DNA of 64,000 nucleotides from JAFGBI01 sp964454025 (GTDB taxonomy: Bacteria; Myxococcota_A; Polyangia; Polyangiales; Polyangiaceae), in assembly GCA_964454025.1 (NCBI GenBank), contig CAYVRP010000020.1, positions 26,370 to 90,369 on the forward strand, read 5' to 3'. Shown piece after piece: positions 1 through 8,532 of this stretch (positions are counted from its first letter, which is position 1; each line of letters begins with the position of its first letter). The notes beneath the pieces were generated by a model. It saw only the letters and a program-made list of their open reading frames with translations, had not been told where the DNA came from and did not search any database. A program made the position numbers and the translations under genes.

Positions 1-52
1 TCTCCCGCCCGGCGCGACCCCGGAGGCGCCTGCTCGTCTCTCCGCGCCCGCG

Positions 53-496
53 GTGCCGCCGGGCTGGATCGGCGGCACCGCGGAGGCGGAGGTGGCGCGA
101 GGCTGCGGCGCGGTCACCGACGCGCTCCTCGATCCCGACTCCTACTGGGCGCTGTTCGCCAACACCCGCGCCGTCGAGCCGCACGGCCTCGGGAGCCGCG
201 GAGAGCTGGTGGTCACCGTGGAGCAGGGGTACGCGTTCGCGTCCGGCCGCTACGTCGCCCACGTCCTCGAGGTGAACCCCCGGCGCGTGGTGGCGTGGAT
301 CGACCCCATCCGGAACGTACGCGACGGTTGGGCTGAGTTCGATCTCGTCCCGGTGGACGTCGAGCGCTGTCACGTCGCCATGTTCACGGCGGCCGACCTG
401 GGCGAGGGGATCGTGGTGCGCCTGTTCCGAAACGCGATCGAGGGCGCCATGCTGATGACGCCCCACCTGCTGCGGGACTTCGTCGAGCAGGGTTAG
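53..496 (+). CDS. SRPBCC (START-like) domain protein, possibly 5'-truncated
   Basis: The 147-residue product from a GTG at 53 has the alternating strand pattern of the SRPBCC/polyketide-cyclase fold: an N-terminal strand, 'LLDPDSYWALFANTRAVE', a central run of beta strands around 'VVAWIDPIRNVRDGW', and an amphipathic C-terminal helix ending at the TAG at 494-496. Such proteins bind hydrophobic ligands or lipids; no ligand can be named here. The frame is open to the left edge (codons from base 2 give a Pro/Ala-rich stretch), so the real start may lie outside the window. No Shine-Dalgarno is visible before the GTG. It converges on the TIR gene with a 28-bp gap. Family assignment is by pattern only. 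Confidence 0.5.
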   Translation: MPPGWIGGTAEAEVARGCGAVTDALLDPDSYWALFANTRAVEPHGLGSRGELVVTVEQGYAFASGRYVAHVLEVNPRRVVAWIDPIRNVRDGWAEFDLVPVDVERCHVAMFTAADLGEGIVVRLFRNAIEGAMLMTPHLLRDFVEQG

Positions 497-524
497 CGCC
501 GCCGCGCGAACGCCCCCGCCTCGC

Positions 525-1931
525 TCAGGCATCCGCGTCGACGAGCAGCTCTTCGACCCCCTGAGCCGCCCCCGGAGCGCCGCCGGCGGCCAGCGCAGAC
601 TCCGACGACCGAGGTTTCTCGGGGCGGGATGCGCGCGGCGGCGGGGCGCCGACGATCCCCTTCACCTTCGCGATGAGCTTTCCGATGTCTCCGCGGAACT
701 GCGGGTCCGGCCGCACGCGGAAGGTGTCGAGATAGGCCAGGTCCCGCAGCACGTCGGGGAGATCGTCCGGCCTGGGCAACGGCGTGTCCCCGATCAGGAC
801 CGGGACGACCTGCACGCCCTTCCTCATCGCCACCACGAGTGCTACCCGCACCGGATCGGTCGCCTGGTGGAGACGGCGCTCCCGAGACGTACCCTGGCCC
901 GAGAGCCAGCGTTCGCCGACGACCACGAGCACGAGCTTGCACGGCTCGAGGACCGTCTCCGCGAGCCCGCGCAGCTCGGCGCCGGACGAGGCCGCCAGGG
1001 TGTCGTCGGACACGGGCTCGGCACCGAGGGCCAGGGCCAGGTGATCCCGGATGCGCTCCGCCGCCCAGACAGCGTCATCGCGGCGGTATGAGAAGAATAC
1101 CGGTGATGGCCGCCCCGGGGGGACGACGGGGAAAGAAGCTCCACACTTGGGGCAGCGAAGCTGCCTCCCCCCGGGCGGCACCCGGCGTGGATCGACCTGG
1201 AACGTCGCCAGGCAACCCGAGCAGACGACCCGCATCGTGCTCGATGCCGCCTCCGACCCGGGCAGGCTCGAGGCGACCGGGGCGTCGGCGGCCGCTGCGT
1301 CCGCCGTGTCCGCCTCGGGCGGGGTCGAGTCGAACGAGGCGCCGACGCGCGCGAGCAGAGCGTCGAAGGAGAACGGTTTCTTGACGTAGGCCTCGGCCGA
1401 GGTGGCAAGCTTGCCGTGCTTCGCGAACGTCTCCTCGGTGGCATCCGCGCTCATGATCACGAGCGGAACGTCCTTCAGCGCCGGATCCCGCTTGAGCTTG
1501 TTGCAGATCGCGAAGCCGTTGATGCGCGGGAACTCGGCCGACACCAGGATGAGATCGGGCCGGCGCTGCGCGGCCTCCTCGAGGCCGAGCTTCAATTCAT
1601 CCACGACGGTCGTGGCGCAGCGGATGCGGGCGAAGCCCTCCGTGAGCTCCTGGGCGAGCGCCCGGTCCGTCTCGAACACGAGGACGCGCTTCGACCCCGG
1701 ATCGCTCGTGGACCGCGGATCCCGGCTCGTGCGCCCCGCGACGGCCGCGACCGGCGCCTCGGGCGTCGTGCTGCGCGTGGGCTCGTCGACGGAGATCTGA
1801 AGGGACTCTCCGTCCCAGAAGACCCGGAGCCCGGCCTGGCACTTCTTGCAGCGCAGTCGCGCCGAACGACCCCGCAGCTTCTCATCCGCGACGGTGTACC
1901 GGGTGGCGCAGCGGGGACAGGAGAGGTTCAT
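525..1931 (-). CDS. Zinc-ribbon / pseudo-receiver / TIR domain protein
   Basis: 468 residues. An N-terminal MJ0042-type zinc ribbon has C5, C8, C28 and C31. A CheY-like receiver spans about 81-200, but the phosphoacceptor Asp is Ser131 in 'DLILVSAEFPRINGF'; the conserved Lys region (KKPF, 184-187) remains. A second zinc ribbon has C237, C240, C260 and C263. A TIR domain spans about 277-405: 'VFFSYRRDD' start, 'LVVVGERWLSG', then 'DPVRVALVVAM', where TIR NADases usually have D-x-V-R-x-E. The expected catalytic Glu is Ala364. I infer a regulatory or scaffold protein rather than a phosphorylated or NAD-cleaving one. The C-terminal tail is disordered and acidic. The ATG has a GAGG about 8 nt upstream. 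It is transcribed alone. Confidence 0.8.
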   Translation of the reverse strand: MNLSCPRCATRYTVADEKLRGRSARLRCKKCQAGLRVFWDGESLQISVDEPTRSTTPEAPVAAVAGRTSRDPRSTSDPGSKRVLVFETDRALAQELTEGFARIRCATTVVDELKLGLEEAAQRRPDLILVSAEFPRINGFAICNKLKRDPALKDVPLVIMSADATEETFAKHGKLATSAEAYVKKPFSFDALLARVGASFDSTPPEADTADAAAADAPVASSLPGSEAASSTMRVVCSGCLATFQVDPRRVPPGGRQLRCPKCGASFPVVPPGRPSPVFFSYRRDDAVWAAERIRDHLALALGAEPVSDDTLAASSGAELRGLAETVLEPCKLVLVVVGERWLSGQGTSRERRLHQATDPVRVALVVAMRKGVQVVPVLIGDTPLPRPDDLPDVLRDLAYLDTFRVRPDPQFRGDIGKLIAKVKGIVGAPPPRASRPEKPRSSESALAAGGAPGAAQGVEELLVDADA

Positions 1932-2508
1932 GGGCCTGCCTCACGCTCGCGTTCACTGCGGCCAACGCGCCGACAGGGCGCGGAGCCGAAGGGGGGACCC
2001 GTGGGAGACGGGGGCGCAGCCGCCGAGACGCGCGCGCCAAAGCCACCTCCCGGTGGGCAGCGCCGAGCACCGCGGGGGGGGCGCCGGGTGTCAACGAGGG
2101 TAGCCAGCACGAAGCCTTGACTTTATCACGGTTTCGCGCTCGCTGACAGACGCCTTCCCGGGTCCCGTCTACACCAGCTCACGCCCAGCGGTGCAGAGCG
2201 GCGAGTCTTGTCTGGCGCTCGCCCGTCGCGACACCGTGATGCCGCCACCGGAGAGGCGGGTGAACCCAGGGTCAGTCCAGGGGGAAGGGCCCGCTGGCGC
2301 CATTGGGGGGAGCGCTGCGAGAGTCCTGGTGCCGGACCGCCGCTGGATCCGATCCCCATTCGAGGGGCTGCCGACCCGCTGCACGTCCGCACCCGCGGTG
2401 GACCCACCGCCCCCGGGCGGGACGGTGAAGAGCCGCGCAGAGCTCGCTCGGCCCCGCGCGGTTCGGCCCCTCCTCACCCCACGTGGCTCGTGGTCTCGCC
2501 CGGCTCCC
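1932..2508. other. Intergenic region, no gene seen
   Basis: Between the start of the TIR gene and the stop of the STAS gene, both on the minus strand. Frames open here read as low-complexity Arg/Pro/Ala peptides with no recognisable domain. It should hold the TIR gene promoter; I could not assign one with confidence. Confidence 0.5.
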
Positions 2509-3030
2509 TCAGAACCGCGGCAACGCCGGAGAGGTCTGCGGCTCGGTGATCCCGAGCCAGTCCAGCGCGGACTCCCGGTCGTCGAAGACCATCACCCGAT
2601 CATGCGCCCCGTGCTCGGCAGCGAACATCTCGAGCGCCCCCGCCGCCGCGAGGGAGGGGATGGACGCCGCGAGGATGGCCAGGCGTCGTGGCGCCCAGGG
2701 GCCCCCGAACACGTGCGCGGCGAGGTCGCGCAGGTTGGCGGGGGACAGCCCGCTCAGATCGCCGTCTATGACGTTCCAGAACGCCAGCTCGCTGAGGCCG
2801 AGATCGAGCGCCTCCTCGAGCGCTTCGACGAGGATCTCGAACGTCACCTTCCCCCGCAGAACGCAGATCAGCAGGTCCGCCTGGGTGCCGCGCTTGCAGA
2901 TCACGTGCGGTCCCCGACCGCGGAGATAGCGGCGGCTGATCGGGATCTGCGGGGTGGCGTCGTCGTCGAGCATCGCCTCGCCGTCGACCGGATCGTGTTC
3001 CACGCGGATGGTCCGAACAACTGGCGACAT
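2509..3030 (-). CDS. SpoIIAA-like (STAS/SEC14) domain protein
   Basis: 173 residues from the ATG at 3030. The central part alternates strands and helices as in the SpoIIAA-like family (PF11964 type): 'LLICVLRGKVTFEILVEAL', 'LAFWNVIDGDLSGLSPANL', then 'PRRLAILAASIPSLAAAG' and the typical ending 'VMVFDDRESALDWLGI'. Members are small cytoplasmic proteins, often of unknown role; some regulate partner proteins. The frame stays open upstream to 3666, but that part encodes composition-biased sequence with no domain, so I place the start at 3030; Met20 (2973) is an alternative. No neighbour suggests a partner. Confidence 0.6.
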   Translation of the reverse strand: MSPVVRTIRVEHDPVDGEAMLDDDATPQIPISRRYLRGRGPHVICKRGTQADLLICVLRGKVTFEILVEALEEALDLGLSELAFWNVIDGDLSGLSPANLRDLAAHVFGGPWAPRRLAILAASIPSLAAAGALEMFAAEHGAHDRVMVFDDRESALDWLGITEPQTSPALPRF

Positions 3031-3682
3031 TCGCCGCCGAGTCCAAGTTCGGGGCGAAAGAAGGAAAACCAGAGTGGCCGCCGCGAGCTCGCATCCTCCA
3101 CTGACGTGGGCGCGCGGACAGCAGCGAGCACCAGCGCCGAGCGGGCGCAGGGCGTTCACCCACGACGGAATCGGGGCCGCCATTCCTCGGGGGCAATCGC
3201 CCGCGCACCCCGCGCGATGCTCCGCACGGACGGCAGGCTCCGGCGGTTCGACAGGTTCGCTGGCGAGGAGGAGCGCGATCCGCCTCCGATCCGCAACGCC
3301 GAGCTCGAGAAAGCCAGTCGATGCAGCGCGCCTGGCGGCGGCCGAGGCGGCGAGAATCGGAGTGGTAGACGCTACCGCAGCTAACGCTCGGCGCTGCTCC
3401 GTGGTGCCGAACGTGCAGCGCGGCCTTCGCGACGGAGCGCCGCTCCGCGAGGACGCAGACCACGCGGGACATGGGCACGGCGCAAACTGATCGCGCACGC
3501 GTTGTTCGTTGACGATGGCAGCGAGTCGAGCCCGATCTCCGAATCGCGCCCTTGCGACCTCGTCGCAAAGTCGCAGCGAAGGTGCGAAGGGCGACCAGAG
3601 AACATCAGAGAAGGTGCCCATCGGATCGGGCTCCGCTTGCACATGAACCGTCGCGCCGGTCGTCACCCGCGGCCTGACCCGC
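3031..3682. other. Intergenic region, no gene seen
   Basis: About 650 bp between the STAS gene (minus) and the arylsulfotransferase-like gene (plus). It is less GC-biased than its surroundings. Open frames on both strands lack recognisable domains or consistent codon bias, so I leave them out. A short hairpin (gcgac-ctc-gtcgc) lies near 3560. The right end carries the promoter-like TAGACT box. Confidence 0.5.
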
Positions 3683-3688
3683 TAGACT
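3683..3688 (+). promoter_or_regulatory. -10-like TAGACT box, leaderless start
   Basis: TAGACT ends 6 nt before the ATG at 3695, so a start point 7 nt downstream would be the A of the ATG itself. No Shine-Dalgarno is present and no clear -35 is visible. This is one of several such boxes in the window. Confidence 0.45.
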
Positions 3689-3694
3689 CGCGTG

Positions 3695-5683
3695 ATGCGG
3701 CGTCGGCTCCTCGCTTCACTCTGCCCGTTGGTTTCCGGCGTCGTGATCGCCTGCGGCGGCGAGGACGATCTGCCGAGGTCATCCCCATCAGGCGGAGCTC
3801 CAGGCAGCGGAGGGATCTCGTCGATCGGGGGCGCGGGTGGGCTCGCGAGCCCCACCGCAGGAGGCACGGAGGGGTCGGGCAGCGCGAGCGAGACGGGAGG
3901 GGTCGCGGGCCGAAGCGGCGGGCAGGGTGGCAGCCCGCCCGGCGGGACCGGTCCGGGCGGCAGCGCTGGTGCCGGTGGTGGTGGCACCGGCGGCGAGAGT
4001 GCAGGTGGCGCCAGCGGAGCAGCGATCGGGGGTGCCAGCGCCACCGGCGGCGCCAGCGGCGCCGCCGCCGCCGGCACGGGCGGCGCGGCGGCCGGCGGTC
4101 TGGTGACGGGCGGCGGGAGCGGCGCCGAGAGCGCGGGCAGCGGCGGGGAGCTGCTCGGGGTCCCGGTCGCGTTCACCCAGGAGCCGACCTTCACGGGCAA
4201 CGACAACCCCGCGGCCCCTCAGGCCGGCGTGCTGCGCCTGGCCACGGACGTGGTCGCTGCGGTCCGCGTCACCGTCACCGGTGGCGACGAGGAGTGGACG
4301 CTCGATCTGCCGCCGGCCACCGTCTTCGAGAAGCCGATCCTGGGCCTCAAACCAGACACGACCTACGCCGTGTCGTTGACCGCGACCGCGGGTGACAACA
4401 CGCTCACCGCAGGTCCGCTGGAGTGGACCACGCCGCCGCTGCCCGAGGACTTCATCCCCCTCGCGGTCGCCGTGAGCGAGCCGGATCGGATGGAGCCGGG
4501 CATGACCCTGTTCGCCGTCCGCGAGGGATGGCAGATGACGACCGCGCCGATCCTCATCGTGGACCACGCGGGCGTCGTGCGCTGGTACTTCTCGGACCCG
4601 GAGAACCGGGCCCAGGAGGATCTGATCCGGCTCGCTGACGGGCACCTCCTGTTCGGCCGTGATTTCTGCAACCTGCGCGAGATCGACCTGCTCGGCAACG
4701 TGGTGGCCGCGTGGCACGCGACCGAGTGGCCTCGCACCTGCGACACGATCGAGGGCAGCGTGCCCGTGCCGGTAGTCGACTTCCACCACGAGTCGTCCCT
4801 CCTGGCGAGCGGCAACCTCCTCACGCTGTCGACCGAGACCCGCACGGTCGAGGGCATGCCCACCGACGAGGACGACCCCGACGCCGACACCCAGACCGCC
4901 CTGGTGATGGGCTCCGCCATCGTGGAGTTCTCCCCGCAGGGCGAGATCATCAAGCACATCTCGCTGCTCGACCTGCTGGATCCGACCCGCATCGGCCGCG
5001 ACGCGCTCGACACCTCCTGGACGTCGCAGCACGTCGCCGGGGGGCAGCGGCCGCTCGACTGGGATCACGCCAACGCGGTGATCTACGACGCGGCGTCGGA
5101 CTCGTACTACGTGTCGCTCCGCCACCAGGACGCCGTCGTCAAGGTGAACCGGACCACCGAGACGCTAACCTGGATCCTCGGCAACCCGGCCAACTGGGTG
5201 GAGCCGTGGAGCGACAAGCTCCTCACGCCGGTCGGCGACCTGCTCTGGCCGTTCCACCAGCACGCGGTCGAGCTCAACGCGCTGGGGGTCGGCCTGTACG
5301 ACAACGGCAACTACCGCGCGGCCGCGTTCGAGGCCTTCGATCCCGAGGTGCCGCAGTTCAGCCGGGCCGTCGCCTACGCGGTGGACGAGGCCAGCATGAC
5401 GGTCAGCGAGGTCTGGAGCTACGGACCGCCGTCGGGGGAGGACTCGTTCTTCTCCCCCGGCATGGGCGACGCCGACTGGCAGCCGGTGACCGGCAACGTC
5501 CTCATCACCAGCTCCGAGCTCGTGAGCGAGGCCGATACGCCCATGGGCGCCGACACCACCTACACCCAGATCCTCGAGGTCACGCCGGACGGTACCCGCG
5601 TCTTCGAGCTCTCGACGCAGGGTGAGGCGGGCAGCGCCTACCCGGCCTATCGCGCCGAGCGCATCCCGGACATCCGCCGGTAG
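3695..5683 (+). CDS. Arylsulfotransferase (ASST)-like lipoprotein
   Basis: 662 residues from the ATG at 3695, preferred over the GTG at 3692. The signal peptide ends in a lipobox (VVIAC), followed by about 130 residues of Gly/Ala/Ser linker, then a beta-propeller-like domain to the C-terminus. The ASST pattern is clear: 'VDFHHESSLL' (His364/365), 'DWDHANAV' (His458), 'SLRHQDAVVKV' (Arg476) and 'FHQHAVEL' (His523), then 'TWILG' and repeated 'Y..ilEv.pdG' blades. These match in order the conserved His/His/Arg/His set of PF05935 enzymes, which move sulfate between phenols. Substrate is unknown and activity is inferred. No Dsb-like partner lies nearby. It converges on the TolC gene. Confidence 0.75.
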   Translation: MRRRLLASLCPLVSGVVIACGGEDDLPRSSPSGGAPGSGGISSIGGAGGLASPTAGGTEGSGSASETGGVAGRSGGQGGSPPGGTGPGGSAGAGGGGTGGESAGGASGAAIGGASATGGASGAAAAGTGGAAAGGLVTGGGSGAESAGSGGELLGVPVAFTQEPTFTGNDNPAAPQAGVLRLATDVVAAVRVTVTGGDEEWTLDLPPATVFEKPILGLKPDTTYAVSLTATAGDNTLTAGPLEWTTPPLPEDFIPLAVAVSEPDRMEPGMTLFAVREGWQMTTAPILIVDHAGVVRWYFSDPENRAQEDLIRLADGHLLFGRDFCNLREIDLLGNVVAAWHATEWPRTCDTIEGSVPVPVVDFHHESSLLASGNLLTLSTETRTVEGMPTDEDDPDADTQTALVMGSAIVEFSPQGEIIKHISLLDLLDPTRIGRDALDTSWTSQHVAGGQRPLDWDHANAVIYDAASDSYYVSLRHQDAVVKVNRTTETLTWILGNPANWVEPWSDKLLTPVGDLLWPFHQHAVELNALGVGLYDNGNYRAAAFEAFDPEVPQFSRAVAYAVDEASMTVSEVWSYGPPSGEDSFFSPGMGDADWQPVTGNVLITSSELVSEADTPMGADTTYTQILEVTPDGTRVFELSTQGEAGSAYPAYRAERIPDIRR

Positions 5684-5718
5684 CGGCGATCCCCCGCTGC
5701 CCGGTCAACGCCCCCCAA

Positions 5719-7332
5719 TCAACGGCGGGCCTTCGCCTCGACCCGCTGGACGTCGCGCCCGAGGGCGTGGTCGAGCCGCACCACGGCGACGCGGGCCCCG
5801 ACCAGCGCGTCGGTGAGCTCGATGCGAGCGCGGGTGAGCTCCGTCTCCGCGTCGGTGAGCTCCACTGACGTCGCGCGCCCGGCCCGGTACTGCTCGCGGC
5901 GCACGGCGTAGGCGGCCATGGCCGCCCGGTGACCGCGCTCGGCCGCGTCGATCGCGCGCCCGGCCTGCTCGACGCCCCGAATCGCCGTGACCACCTCCGT
6001 GCGCAGCCCGTCGCGGGCGGCGCCTCGCTGGGCGGTGACGGCGCGTCCCTGGGCAGAGAGGGCGCGGCGGCTCGCGGCCGTGGTGGGCGCGTCGTTCACC
6101 GTCCAGGTCGCCTGCACGCCCAGGGCCCAGGTCGCGCGGAACTCCTCCGCCGGCGGAAAGTAGCGGGGATTCGGGTGCGCGAGCAGGGCCTCGCCGGTGG
6201 CGTCGACTCGAGGTAGCTGCTGGGCGCGCAGGGCGGCCTCCTGCTCGCGAAGCTGGTCGCCGGTCGCCGCGAGCGCGCGGAGCTCGGGCCGTGAACGCTC
6301 GGCCTCGGCCCAGGCCTCCTCCACGGTGGGGACCCGCGGGAGCGCGGGCTCCGCGAGCACGTCCTCCCCGATGGTGAACGCGACGCCGGGGGGCAGGTGC
6401 AGCAACGTGGCGAGCTGCTCGGCGGCCACGCTCGCCGCGTCGGTGGCTCGGAGCTCGACGAGCTCGGCCTGGGCCTCCTGCGCCTCCACCGCGCGGACGT
6501 CGGCGCTGGTGGCCAGGCCCGCGGCGAGCGCGCGCTCGACGTCGCGCAGGTGCTGGGCCGCGCGAGCGCGCGCCTGGCGCGTGGCCACCCGCTGCAGCTC
6601 GGCCCGCACCCACGCGTAGTAGGCCAGGCGGGCCTCCGCGTCGATGCGCGCGCGCCGGGCCACGACCTCGTGGTCCGCGGCGGCGCGCCCGTGCTTGGTG
6701 GCGTCGAGGGCCTGCGGGTAACGGAGGAAGTAGTCGGTGAGGGGCACCACCAGCGAGGCGCGGAGCTGGATCTGGTCGAGCACCGAGGGGAAGGAGATGG
6801 GCGCCGCCACGAGCACGGTGCCGTCCGGGAGTGGGCGCCCCGCCTCGGCGCCGGGCGCGGCCACCAGCGTGCCGAGCGTGGGCTCCTCGATCGGCGACAG
6901 CCGCTGGTAGCCGGCGCCGAGCGTGAGCCGGGGTGCGTAGCGCAGGCGCGCCCCGTCCACGTCGGCGTCGGCGGCGCCGCGCCGCGCCACCGCGGCCGCC
7001 ACGTCCTGGCTCGTCGCGACGGCGCGCTCGGCGACGACGTCGGCCGTGAGCCCGCCCGGGCGGCCCACGAGCTCGGTGAGCTCGCGCTCGAGCGCGGCCG
7101 CGGCGTCTTTCGGCGCGGGTGCGGGCGCGACCGCGAGCCCGGGTTCCCCGCCGAGCGGGGGCGCCGGGGCCGCGGGCGCGGGGACGCCCGGCGCCGGGCC
7201 GACAGGCTGCGCGGCGGGGACCGGGGCGAGCTGCGCCAGCGCAACCCGCGCGCAGAGGACGAGCGGCAACGCGCGGCACACGGCGCGCGCGGTCGCCGCG
7301 GGGCGACGAACGAGGGGGTCCGAGGTCGGCAT
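5719..7332 (-). CDS. TolC-family outer membrane efflux protein
   Basis: 537 residues with an N-terminal signal-like segment ending near 'CARVALAQ', a Pro/Ala-rich spacer and two outer-membrane-efflux repeats. These hold long heptad helices (for example 'LREQEAALRAQQLP' and 'ATSVELTDAETELTRARIEL') and membrane strands such as 'WALGVQATWTVNDAPTT'. TolC trimers form the outer-membrane and periplasmic channel of tripartite exporters. It is the last gene of the efflux operon, 21 bp after the second permease, so it is probably dedicated to this pump. ATG start at 7332. Confidence 0.85.
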   Translation of the reverse strand: MPTSDPLVRRPAATARAVCRALPLVLCARVALAQLAPVPAAQPVGPAPGVPAPAAPAPPLGGEPGLAVAPAPAPKDAAAALERELTELVGRPGGLTADVVAERAVATSQDVAAAVARRGAADADVDGARLRYAPRLTLGAGYQRLSPIEEPTLGTLVAAPGAEAGRPLPDGTVLVAAPISFPSVLDQIQLRASLVVPLTDYFLRYPQALDATKHGRAAADHEVVARRARIDAEARLAYYAWVRAELQRVATRQARARAAQHLRDVERALAAGLATSADVRAVEAQEAQAELVELRATDAASVAAEQLATLLHLPPGVAFTIGEDVLAEPALPRVPTVEEAWAEAERSRPELRALAATGDQLREQEAALRAQQLPRVDATGEALLAHPNPRYFPPAEEFRATWALGVQATWTVNDAPTTAASRRALSAQGRAVTAQRGAARDGLRTEVVTAIRGVEQAGRAIDAAERGHRAAMAAYAVRREQYRAGRATSVELTDAETELTRARIELTDALVGARVAVVRLDHALGRDVQRVEAKARR

Positions 7333-7353
7333 GGGTGTCGTTCTCCTCCTCTG

Positions 7354-8532
7354 TCACGCGAGGCCGCGCCGGAAGCGCCAGGCCGCGACGGAAAGGACCG
7401 TCAGCCCGATCGCCGCCAGCGCCACGTGCTCGAACCAGAGATCACCGAGGGTGGCCCCCTTGAGGAGCGCGCTGCGCACGATGATGGCGTAGTAGCGGAC
7501 CGGGTTGAGGTAGGTGACTGGCCGCAGCCACTCCGGGATCCCCCAGAGCGGCGTCATCACCCCCGAGAGCAGCAGCGCCGGGAGCATGACCAGGAAGCCG
7601 CCGATGAAGGCCTGCTGCTGGCTCCGGGCCAGGGTGGAGATCATCAGCCCGACGCCGAGGTTGGAGACGAGGTAGGCGGTGGTGCCGAGGACGACGACCG
7701 CGAGGCTCCCGCGGATGGGGACGCCGAAGACGTAGACCCCGACCACCAGCGCGAGCAGCAGATCGAAGAGCCCGGCCACGATGTACGGGATGAGCTTGCC
7801 GACGAGCAAGGGCGTGGCACCGATCGGCGTCACCTGGATCTGCTCCAGGGTGCCCGTCTCCCGCTCGCGGGCGAGCCCCATGGCGGCGATGATCACCGTC
7901 ACCAGGAGCAGGAGCAGGGCCATGATCCCGGGCACCATGTAGATCGCAGTGCGCAGGCGGGGGTTATGGAGCACGCGGGGGACGAGGACGATCTCCCCGC
8001 GCCGCGGCCCCGCCGCCACGGCCGGCGCGCCCCCGGGCGCGTGCCCCGCGGCGTCCCGGGCGGCGAGCGCCATGCGACGGCTCATCACGCGGGCGTAGCG
8101 AGCCGCCACCGCGGTCGCGATCGCGCTCCGGTTCGGATCGGAGCCGTCCGCCACCAGCTGCACCTCGGCCCCGTCCCCGCCTTCGAGCCGCGCCCCGAAC
8201 CCCGGGGGGACGATCAGCGCGGTGGCCGCGCGCCCCTCATCGATGGCGTGCAGGGCCGCCGCGTCGCCGTCGAGCTCGAGGACTCGCCGCAAGGTGCCGT
8301 CCGCGAGGACGTGCTCGACGTGCGCCCGGCTCTCGGCCGAATGATCGTGATCGACGACCACCGTCGGGACGCGGTCAACGTCGAAGTCGACGGCGGCGCC
8401 CAGCACGCCGAGCTGCAGCGCCGGCGCGATGAGGAGGAGCCCCACCATGCGCCGGTCACTGACCGTCTGCAGGGTCTCCTTCTTGGCGACGGCGAGCGCC
8501 TGCACGAGGAAACGGGGAAGCGGTCGGGTCAT
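7354..8532 (-). CDS. ABC-2 type permease (YbhR/YhhJ-like), second subunit
   Basis: 392 residues. One N-terminal membrane helix ('GLLLIAPALQLGVLGAAV') is followed by a periplasmic domain of about 170 residues starting 'VPTVVVDHDHSAESR', then five C-terminal helices from 'IMALLLLLVTVIIAAMGLA' on. The conserved ABC-2 signature 'RERETGTLEQIQVTP' is present. This is the layout of YbhR/YbhS exporters. The ATG at 8532 shares one base with the stop of the preceding permease (TGATG), so the two should be translationally coupled and may form a heterodimer. Confidence 0.88.
   Translation of the reverse strand: MTRPLPRFLVQALAVAKKETLQTVSDRRMVGLLLIAPALQLGVLGAAVDFDVDRVPTVVVDHDHSAESRAHVEHVLADGTLRRVLELDGDAAALHAIDEGRAATALIVPPGFGARLEGGDGAEVQLVADGSDPNRSAIATAVAARYARVMSRRMALAARDAAGHAPGGAPAVAAGPRRGEIVLVPRVLHNPRLRTAIYMVPGIMALLLLLVTVIIAAMGLARERETGTLEQIQVTPIGATPLLVGKLIPYIVAGLFDLLLALVVGVYVFGVPIRGSLAVVVLGTTAYLVSNLGVGLMISTLARSQQQAFIGGFLVMLPALLLSGVMTPLWGIPEWLRPVTYLNPVRYYAIIVRSALLKGATLGDLWFEHVALAAIGLTVLSVAAWRFRRGLA

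Noticed and set aside
3031..3666. Upstream extension of the STAS frame on the minus strand, nearly 200 codons
   Set aside because: It reads as composition-biased Arg/Ala/Pro sequence with no domain; the family core starts after the ATG at 3030.
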